Program-made: the position numbers and the translations under genes
Assembly: GCA_900766895.1 (NCBI GenBank)
Contig: CAAFXF010000139.1
Span: forward strand, 1-10,940
Direction: 5' to 3'
From: Clostridia bacterium
GTDB lineage: Bacteria; Bacillota; Clostridia; Oscillospirales; Acutalibacteraceae
Length of the DNA: 10,940 nucleotides
The notes under the pieces: generated by a model
What the model was told of the DNA's origin: nothing
The model's input: only the letters and a program-made list of their open reading frames with translations
Database searches by the model: none
Shown here: positions 5,941-10,940 of the stretch, one piece after another
Numbering within the stretch: position 1 is the stretch's first letter
Layout: each line of letters begins with the position of its first letter

Positions 5941-6705
5941 TTGAAGGAAGCAAAATCAATGGCGTTCGTCAATGCGTATGGTGTTCTCGCTACTTTGGAG
6001 AATTTGTGCGATATGGTTGACGAAGCAAAGGCAGTTTGCCAAGGACTTAAAAAGCCTGTATCTTTGTGCTTTGACGTTACAGACGGTCCTTGCGTAACCT
6101 ATCATTTTTCAAAGGATGGATGCAAAATGACAGAGGGTGACTACGGTTGCACATGCAAAATGAAGTTTGCATCACCTGAAAAGTTTAACGCACTTATCGA
6201 CGACAGCAAGCCGGGTATCCCTGCAAAGAATATTGCACAGGTGCTTTCGTTCTTGCTTGGTCCGTTCACAAAGCTTACGGATATTCTCACAAGGTATCTT
6301 ATGCCAAGTGAGGAGGACCTTAAGGATAAGGAATTTTTCAAAAAATCAACTATACTTACAATGTACACAATAGGCGGTGCAATCTGTGCCTTGGGCAATA
6401 CAGATTCTATCAGCAAGCTTTCCGCATCTTATATCGTTGACGGCGATATTCAAATGGGCATCACCGATGCTTGCTATGTCACTGTCAGAGTAAGGGATCA
6501 TCACCTTGAGCTTATAAAGGAAAAGCCTGATACTCCAAGAGCAGTTATGGAATTTAAGACAATAGAGCTTGCAAATGCACTGTTCAACGGTACTGCATCA
6601 ACTATGGCAGAGCTTTGTGCCGGCAACATTTATATGTCGGGTATGATTAATATGATCGATAATGTAAACCGTATTCTCGACAGAGTTGCTGTTTACTTGG
6701 GCTAA
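5941..6705 (+). CDS. Tandem SCP2-like (lipid-carrier fold) protein A
   Basis: 254-residue soluble protein with no signal peptide or clear membrane span. Two stretches look like SCP2 sterol/lipid-carrier domains by eye: about residues 39-121 (CFDVTDGPCVTYHFSKDG, then MKFASPEKFNALIDDS, then a helix) and about 163-253 (YIVDGDIQMGITDACYVTVR, then MEFKTIELANALFNGTAS and AGNIYMSGMI). The pattern of a beta sheet, 'x-F-x-x-x-x-x-x-L-x-x-G' and a last hydrophobic helix is what SCP2 folds show. The start is TTG at 5941, 7 bases after AAAAGGAGG (5925-5933); the next candidate, ATG at 5959, has no ribosome site. Ten cysteines, including CTC at 70-72, are unusual for a carrier. It is the first gene of the operon and resembles the last one (9988-10788). 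The ligand is unknown; a hydrophobic pathway intermediate is the simplest inference. Confidence 0.72.
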   Translation: MKEAKSMAFVNAYGVLATLENLCDMVDEAKAVCQGLKKPVSLCFDVTDGPCVTYHFSKDGCKMTEGDYGCTCKMKFASPEKFNALIDDSKPGIPAKNIAQVLSFLLGPFTKLTDILTRYLMPSEEDLKDKEFFKKSTILTMYTIGGAICALGNTDSISKLSASYIVDGDIQMGITDACYVTVRVRDHHLELIKEKPDTPRAVMEFKTIELANALFNGTASTMAELCAGNIYMSGMINMIDNVNRILDRVAVYLG

Positions 6706-6722
6706 AGGAGGATTAGGGTATA

Positions 6723-7994
6723 ATGAGTAAATTTCCGGAATACACACACGAAAAATCACAGGAGTGGTTCAACAGAGCACTCAATGCAATTCCTTCAGGT
6801 GTTTACGGTCACCTTGGCCCGTCAGAAGGCTTGTTCCTTCCGATTACAAAGTGGCCATTGATGTCAGATCACGCAAAGGGTACATATTTTTGGGACGTTG
6901 ACGGCAATAAGTATCTCGACTTTATGTGTGCTTACGGTCCAAACGTTCTCGGCTACTGCGATGACGATGTAGATGCCGCTGCTATGGCACAGCTTAAGCA
7001 GGGTAACTGTACAACCTCTCCGTCATACAAAATGGTAGAATGTGCAGAGCTTCTTAAGGATACTGTAGCTACTGCGGATTGGGCATTCTTTATGAAGAAC
7101 GGCTCCGATGCTACAACATTCTCCGTAATGTGCGCAAGAGCACATACAGGAAAAAAGAAGATGATGTTCTTTAAGGGATACTACCACGGTGACTTCCAGT
7201 GGGCTCAAAAGGCTGACTATCCGGGTATTCTTCCCGAGGATGTAGCTAATAACGTTGTTGTTCCTTGGTTTGATATGGAAGCAATGCAAAGAGCATATGA
7301 CGAGGCAAACGGTGATTTCGCAGGTCTTATTGCTCAGCCGTATGACCACGGTAATTTCTTTGATAACACAACCGCTACAAAGGAGCAGTGGGCACAGGTT
7401 CGTAAGTTCTGCGACGATCACGGTATGGTTCTTATCATCGACGACGTACGTACAGGCTTTCGTCTTGACCTTCAGGGTTCAGACCACTATTACGGATTTA
7501 AGGCAGACCTTATCTGCTTCTGTAAGGCTCTTGCCAACGGCTACAATATGTCTGCAGTTTGCGGTCAGGAGCATATGAAGAACACAGCTTCATCTGTTGT
7601 ATATACAGGCTCTTATTGGATGAGTGCAGAGCCGTTTGCCGCTTGTCTTGCTTGTATTCCAAAGATGAAGAGGCTTGACACACCAAAGATGTTCAGAGAA
7701 AAGGGTACTCTTCTTTGCGACGGACTTGTTGCCGCAGGTAAGGAGCACGGCTTCAACCTTAAGGTTTCGGGTGAGCCTGCATTGTTCTATCTTCGTATAG
7801 CAAATGATGACAGCCTTATGCTTCATCAGGAGTGGATTGCAGAGTGCGTAAGCAGAGGCTTGTTCCTTGCTTCTCACCATAACCACTTTATGAACGCTGC
7901 TGTAACAGACGAGGATATTAAGCTCGCTGTTGATATTGCAGAGGATGCATTCGGTGTAGTTGCCGCAAGACATCCTGAATTGGGACTTAAGTAA
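6723..7994 (+). CDS. Class III PLP aminotransferase, glutamate-1-semialdehyde-aminomutase-like
   Basis: 423-residue fold-type I PLP enzyme of the class III family, closest in layout to glutamate-1-semialdehyde aminomutase. Visible: KGTYFWDVDGNKYLDFMCAY near residues 53-72; phosphate-binding NGSDATTFSVMCARAHTGK at 126-144; YYHG before the middle of the chain; IIDDVRTGFR at 238-247 with Asp240 expected to hold the pyridine nitrogen; and CKALANGY with Lys268 as the Schiff-base lysine. The end has SHHNHFMNAAVTDEDI, usual for this branch. It is probably not HemL: HemL normally has DEVMTGFR and GKIIGGG, and no heme gene is near. Setting between an SCP2-like protein and a split transketolase suggests that it aminates a ketone or rearranges an amino group in a special pathway. 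The ribosome site AAAGGAGG (6704-6711) overlaps the preceding stop. Confidence 0.88.
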   Translation: MSKFPEYTHEKSQEWFNRALNAIPSGVYGHLGPSEGLFLPITKWPLMSDHAKGTYFWDVDGNKYLDFMCAYGPNVLGYCDDDVDAAAMAQLKQGNCTTSPSYKMVECAELLKDTVATADWAFFMKNGSDATTFSVMCARAHTGKKKMMFFKGYYHGDFQWAQKADYPGILPEDVANNVVVPWFDMEAMQRAYDEANGDFAGLIAQPYDHGNFFDNTTATKEQWAQVRKFCDDHGMVLIIDDVRTGFRLDLQGSDHYYGFKADLICFCKALANGYNMSAVCGQEHMKNTASSVVYTGSYWMSAEPFAACLACIPKMKRLDTPKMFREKGTLLCDGLVAAGKEHGFNLKVSGEPALFYLRIANDDSLMLHQEWIAECVSRGLFLASHHNHFMNAAVTDEDIKLAVDIAEDAFGVVAARHPELGLK

Positions 7995-8036
7995 TTCGAG
8001 TGAATTATTTTAATAAAATCTGAAAGGGGTATATTT

Positions 8037-8930
8037 ATGCCAGCAAATTATGTGCCATTCGATAAAGCAGAATGGCTTCGCCTTGAGGACAAGGCAGATT
8101 TCTTAAGACGTTACTGTCTTCAAACTGCCGTATGGGGCGGTTCAGGTCACGTAGGTGGCTCGTTGTCAGCGATGGATTGTATGACTATCCTTTACCACCG
8201 CTTTATGAAAATTGATCCAACAAATCCGGATCTTCCCGACAGAGACAGATTTATTCTCTCAAAGGGTCACTGTGCAGTAGGCTATGCACCTATTTTGGTT
8301 GACCTCGGCTTTATGCCTGAAGAGGAACTCAAAATCTTTAACCTCACAGGTGCAAAAATCGGTATGCACCTTGACTGCAATAAGGTTAAGGGTGTTGACT
8401 GCTCAACAGGTTCATTGGGTCACGGCCTTTCTCTTGCAGTAGGCTTTGCTCTTGCAGGCAGAGTAAACGGTATTGACTATATGAACTATGTTCTTACCGG
8501 CGACGGTGAGCTTAACGAGGGCTCAAATTGGGAGGCTGCAATGAGTGCTGCTCAGTTTAAGCTTTCAAACGTTGTTGTATTTGCAGATAACAACAAGTGT
8601 ATGATTGACGGCCGTGTTGATGATGAAATGAAGGTTGAGCCTCTTGATAAGAAATTTGAGTCATTTGGATTCAATGTATATCGTGTAGACGGTCACAACC
8701 TTAAGGAGCTTAATGACGCTATTGAGGCTGCTATTAAGAACCATCAGGATGGCGGCGACAAGCCGACGGCTATCGTTATGGATACATATAAGGGTGCAGG
8801 TGTAGACTTTATGCAGGATGACTACAAGTGGCATTACGGCTCACTTGATGACGAAAAGCTTGCATTGGCATATGCATCACTTGATAAATACAAAGCAGAG
8901 CGTGTTGCTCGCGCAGAAAAGGAGGCGTAA
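8037..8930 (+). CDS. Transketolase, N-terminal (TPP-binding) subunit
   Basis: Large-domain half of a split transketolase, 297 residues, cytoplasmic. It binds the diphosphate of thiamine pyrophosphate through Mg2+. Seen: SGHVGGSLS at 36-44 (His38), LSKGHCAVGYAP at 75-85 (His78), DCSTGSLGHGLS at 121-132, and the TPP motif from GDGELNEG (155-162) to NN (185-186). The next gene encodes the matching C-terminal half, so the two should form an alpha2beta2 enzyme that moves a two-carbon ketol unit between a ketose donor and an aldehyde acceptor. Split transketolases occur both in central metabolism and in special pathways; the location within this operon argues for the latter. Start ATG has AAAGGGG 7 bases upstream (8023-8029). 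Donor and acceptor are not evident from sequence. Confidence 0.92.
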   Translation: MPANYVPFDKAEWLRLEDKADFLRRYCLQTAVWGGSGHVGGSLSAMDCMTILYHRFMKIDPTNPDLPDRDRFILSKGHCAVGYAPILVDLGFMPEEELKIFNLTGAKIGMHLDCNKVKGVDCSTGSLGHGLSLAVGFALAGRVNGIDYMNYVLTGDGELNEGSNWEAAMSAAQFKLSNVVVFADNNKCMIDGRVDDEMKVEPLDKKFESFGFNVYRVDGHNLKELNDAIEAAIKNHQDGGDKPTAIVMDTYKGAGVDFMQDDYKWHYGSLDDEKLALAYASLDKYKAERVARAEKEA

Positions 8931-8933
8931 GAT

Positions 8934-9944
8934 ATGGCTGGAATGTCTTATACAATGACTGATACTACTCAGTTGTCAACAGCAGAATGTTATGGTATTG
9001 CTCTTTGCGAGCTCGGCGAGGAGCACAAGGATGTTGTAGCACTTACTGCCGACCTTGCTAAATCTACAAAAATCGGTATGTTCGGTGAAAAGTTCCCTGA
9101 CAGATTTTTCAATGTAGGTATCGCAGAGCAAAACCTCTTTGGCGTTGCCGCAGGTATGGCTAAAAACGGTCTTGTTCCGTTTGCTTCAACATTCGCTATC
9201 TTTACAGCTGCAAGATCACTTGACCAAATTCATACTGATATTTGCTATCAAAACGTCCCTGTAAAGATGATTGCAACTCACGCAGGTACTTCATTTGGCC
9301 AGGCAGGCTCAACTCACCATTCTCTTATTGATATGGCTTGTATGAGAACCTTGCCTCATATGACAGTTATCTGCCCTTGCGACGGTGCAGAGACATATAA
9401 CGCAGTAAAGGCTGCATATGATATTGAGGGCCCTGTATATATCCGTATTAACAGAGGCTTCGACCAGGTTATTTATAAGAGCCCTGACGAGTGCAACTTC
9501 CAGTGGGATAAGGCATCTGTTATGAACGAGGGTACAGATATTACTGTTATCGCTTGCGGCTCTTGCGTATTTGAGGCTATGCAGGCTGCTCGTATTGCAG
9601 CGGCAGACGGCGGACTTTCCGTTCGTGTTCTTAATATGCACACAATCAAGCCTATTGATAAAGAGGCTGTTCTTTCTGCTATTGCAGATACCCGTCGTAT
9701 TATCACAGTTGAAGACCACGAGGTTATGGGTGGCTTGGGCTCTGCTGTTGCAGAGGTTGTCGCTTCATCAGGTAAGGCTTGTGCGTTCAGAATGCTTGGT
9801 CATCAGGATTCATTCTCAACAATCGGCTTGCAGGAGGACCTTCTTGCTATGGCTAAGATTGATGCAAACGGTATCGCTGAAACAATTCAGGAAATGATGC
9901 ATGCTGACTTTGAGGCAGACGATGCTTGGGATGACGAATTCTAA
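8934..9944 (+). CDS. Transketolase, C-terminal (pyrimidine-binding) subunit
   Basis: Second half of the split transketolase, 336 residues. Glu65 in FNVGIAEQN is the catalytic glutamate that activates the TPP aminopyrimidine; ADLAKST (39-45) and THAGTSFGQAGSTHH (115-129, His116 and His128) line the active site. The C-terminal domain begins near residue 200 (ITVIACGSCVFEA) and includes VEDHEVMGGLGSAV. Against yeast transketolase, by eye, the acceptor-phosphate ligands Ser386 (here Ser44), His469 (His116) and Arg528 (Arg174) are kept, but the position of Arg359 is Ala17. The protein ends with an acidic tail, FEADDAWDDEF, longer than usual for split subunits. The gene starts 3 bases after the N-terminal subunit gene and its AGGAGG (8920-8925) lies inside that gene, so the halves are coupled. 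Confidence 0.92.
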   Translation: MAGMSYTMTDTTQLSTAECYGIALCELGEEHKDVVALTADLAKSTKIGMFGEKFPDRFFNVGIAEQNLFGVAAGMAKNGLVPFASTFAIFTAARSLDQIHTDICYQNVPVKMIATHAGTSFGQAGSTHHSLIDMACMRTLPHMTVICPCDGAETYNAVKAAYDIEGPVYIRINRGFDQVIYKSPDECNFQWDKASVMNEGTDITVIACGSCVFEAMQAARIAAADGGLSVRVLNMHTIKPIDKEAVLSAIADTRRIITVEDHEVMGGLGSAVAEVVASSGKACAFRMLGHQDSFSTIGLQEDLLAMAKIDANGIAETIQEMMHADFEADDAWDDEF

Positions 9945-9987
9945 AGAATTTACCCAAATGTTATCTAACTGAAAGGAGTGTATTATT

Positions 9988-10788
9988 ATGCCAAGCGATG
10001 AGGTTCGCTACACTAATAAGGTCTTTATGGCAGGCGCTTTGCCGTTGTTAAAGACTATTGCAAATGATGTTCCCGAGCTCAAAAAGAAATTTGAGGGAGT
10101 TAATGCAATATATCAGGTTTCCGCTATGGTAAATGCCGAGGAGAAGGAGGCTGTTCACTTTATTATTGAAAACGGTGAATGGACTGTTAAGCTCGGTGAG
10201 TATCTCGGTCAGGAAAAGATTGATGCAGAGCTTGCATTTTCTTCAATGGAAAAAATGAATGAATTTATGAAGGGTAAGGTGGCAAACCTTCTTCCTGCTT
10301 TAAGAATTAAGAATTTAGGCAAGTTCTTAAAGTTTATGCAGGTTCTCCTTAAGATGTCCGCACTTTTGGGCATTAAGGACCCGGAGGGTGTTGATGACAC
10401 AACAGCTGTCCTTTTGTGCAAGCTGTATTTCTATCTTTTGTCATCAGGTATCTCACAGCTTAATAAGCTCGGTCACCCTGCAATTCACGAGTGGACTCTT
10501 AAATCACCTGACCGTTGCTATCAGTGGGAGGTTATCGGTCATCCCGAATGTACTGCCTACATTCGTATTAAGGCAGGCAAGTCAAGAGCCGGCAGAGGTG
10601 AGTATAAGAGAGCAAAGCCGTTCTTTAATATGAAATTTGACTGCCCTAAATCTGCTCTTATGATTCTTCTCGGCACAGGCGATATGTTCAAGATGACTGC
10701 TGAAAAGCAACTCATTATGGACGGCGGTCCTGAGTTCGGTGTTCAAATCGGTGACTATATGATGCTTGTCGGAGAGCTTGCTTCATAA
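9988..10788 (+). CDS. Tandem SCP2-like (lipid-carrier fold) protein B
   Basis: 266-residue soluble protein, no signal peptide. First SCP2-like region about residues 38-125: IYQVSAMVNAEEKEAVHFII, then ELAFSSMEKMNEFMKGKVAN, then a helix KFLKFMQVLLKMSALLG. Second region about 165-262: HEWTLKSPDRCYQWEV, then FFNMKFDCPKSALMILLGTGD and QLIMDGGPEFGVQIGDYMML. A linker helix (DDTTAVLLCKLYFYLLSSG, about 136-154) matches the position of STILTMYTIGGAICALG in protein A, so the two are probably diverged paralogues of identical architecture. Ribosome site AAAGGAG (9972-9978), 9 bases from the ATG. It is the last gene before the hairpin at 10812-10834. Likely binds a hydrophobic ligand related to the transketolase/aminotransferase pathway; the exact role is unknown. 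Confidence 0.7.
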   Translation: MPSDEVRYTNKVFMAGALPLLKTIANDVPELKKKFEGVNAIYQVSAMVNAEEKEAVHFIIENGEWTVKLGEYLGQEKIDAELAFSSMEKMNEFMKGKVANLLPALRIKNLGKFLKFMQVLLKMSALLGIKDPEGVDDTTAVLLCKLYFYLLSSGISQLNKLGHPAIHEWTLKSPDRCYQWEVIGHPECTAYIRIKAGKSRAGRGEYKRAKPFFNMKFDCPKSALMILLGTGDMFKMTAEKQLIMDGGPEFGVQIGDYMMLVGELAS

Positions 10789-10811
10789 AACAATTGCATA
10801 AATCAAAAATC

Positions 10812-10838
10812 GAGGCTACGGAATCCGTAGCCTCTTAT
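10812..10838 (+). terminator. Hairpin closing the SCP2/transketolase operon
   Basis: GAGGCTACGG (10812-10821) pairs perfectly with CCGTAGCCTC (10825-10834) over the loop AAT, 23 bases after the last stop codon. The run that follows (TTAT) is short, so termination may be incomplete; the A run before the stem (AAAAAT) would give a better U run for minus-strand transcription entering from the right. Confidence 0.65.
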
Positions 10839-10940
10839 ACTGTCGATAAAGTCGAATTATAAATTTCGACACGCTGGTAGACTGTTGAGAAATGGAACTG
10901 AATTTCGCATTTTGCGAGGGAAGATGTACGAGGGTACCTC
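10839..10940 (+). repeat. Inverted repeat, copy 2, with adjoining hairpin
   Basis: ACTGTCGATAAAGT (10839-10852) resembles ACTGTTGATAAAGT at 953-966. It leads into a hairpin GTCGAA/TTCGAC (10851-10856 with 10865-10870). Bases 10876-10905 are then identical, in inverted orientation, to 1159-1188, and weaker similarity continues to the window end (TTTGCGAG, TGTACGA, GGTACC). No gene is visible from 10789 to 10940. Confidence 0.7.

Noticed and set aside
7023..7973. Long minus-strand frames opposite the aminotransferase gene (127-132 codons)
   Set aside because: They are antisense to a gene with clear PLP-enzyme motifs, and their peptides have no recognisable features or ribosome sites.
6723..7994. 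Calling the PLP enzyme HemL (glutamate-1-semialdehyde aminomutase)
   Set aside because: The pyridine-binding and lysine-region motifs differ from HemL and there are no heme genes nearby; only family-level similarity is claimed.
1123..10940. CRISPR array or phage attachment sites from the inverted repeats
   Set aside because: Only two copies in opposite orientation, with no regular spacers, integrase, tRNA or cas gene in the window.

Overview
The window looks like chromosome from a Gram-positive anaerobe of the Clostridia, most likely a gut Oscillospirales/Ruminococcaceae-type bacterium. This is inferred from strong AGGAGG-type ribosome sites, sigma-A-like TTGACA/TATAAT promoters, the lipoprotein signal, the PgcA-type phosphohexomutase and short palindromic repeats between genes. 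I could not run a database search, so the taxon is an inference.

Layout. Positions 1-946 hold the tail of an unidentified gene and a family-3-like solute-binding lipoprotein, both on +. Positions 947-1197 hold no gene but are dense in repeats and hairpins, including a near-perfect two-way terminator. Positions 1198-3732 (minus) are a two-gene unit, a membrane acyltransferase followed by a YifB/ComM AAA+ ATPase. It is read divergently from the phosphohexomutase gene (3848-5563, +), and the two promoters appear to share overlapping -35 boxes. A 31-residue membrane microprotein (5579-5674) follows the phosphohexomutase, then two hairpins and a terminator. Positions 5774-5940 carry two tandem promoter candidates and a leader hairpin.

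The most interesting part is 5941-10788, an apparently single operon of five genes with strong ribosome sites: a tandem SCP2-like protein, a class III (glutamate-1-semialdehyde-aminomutase-like) PLP enzyme, a split transketolase (N-terminal TPP-binding half and C-terminal half), and a second tandem SCP2-like protein. Two lipid-carrier-like proteins bracketing a C2-ketol transferase and a PLP aminotransferase is not a standard pathway that I recognise. One chemically coherent reading is that the transketolase adds a two-carbon ketol to a hydrophobic aldehyde, giving a 1,3-dihydroxy-2-ketone, and the PLP enzyme aminates it to a 2-amino-1,3-diol, a sphingoid-base-like product made without serine palmitoyltransferase. 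By eye, one transketolase arginine that normally binds the acceptor phosphate is replaced by alanine, which fits a non-phosphorylated acceptor. This remains a hypothesis.

The window ends in a 152-base non-coding stretch with a hairpin and a second copy, inverted, of a repeat found at 1123-1191. The inverted copies bracket everything from the ATPase gene to the end of the operon.
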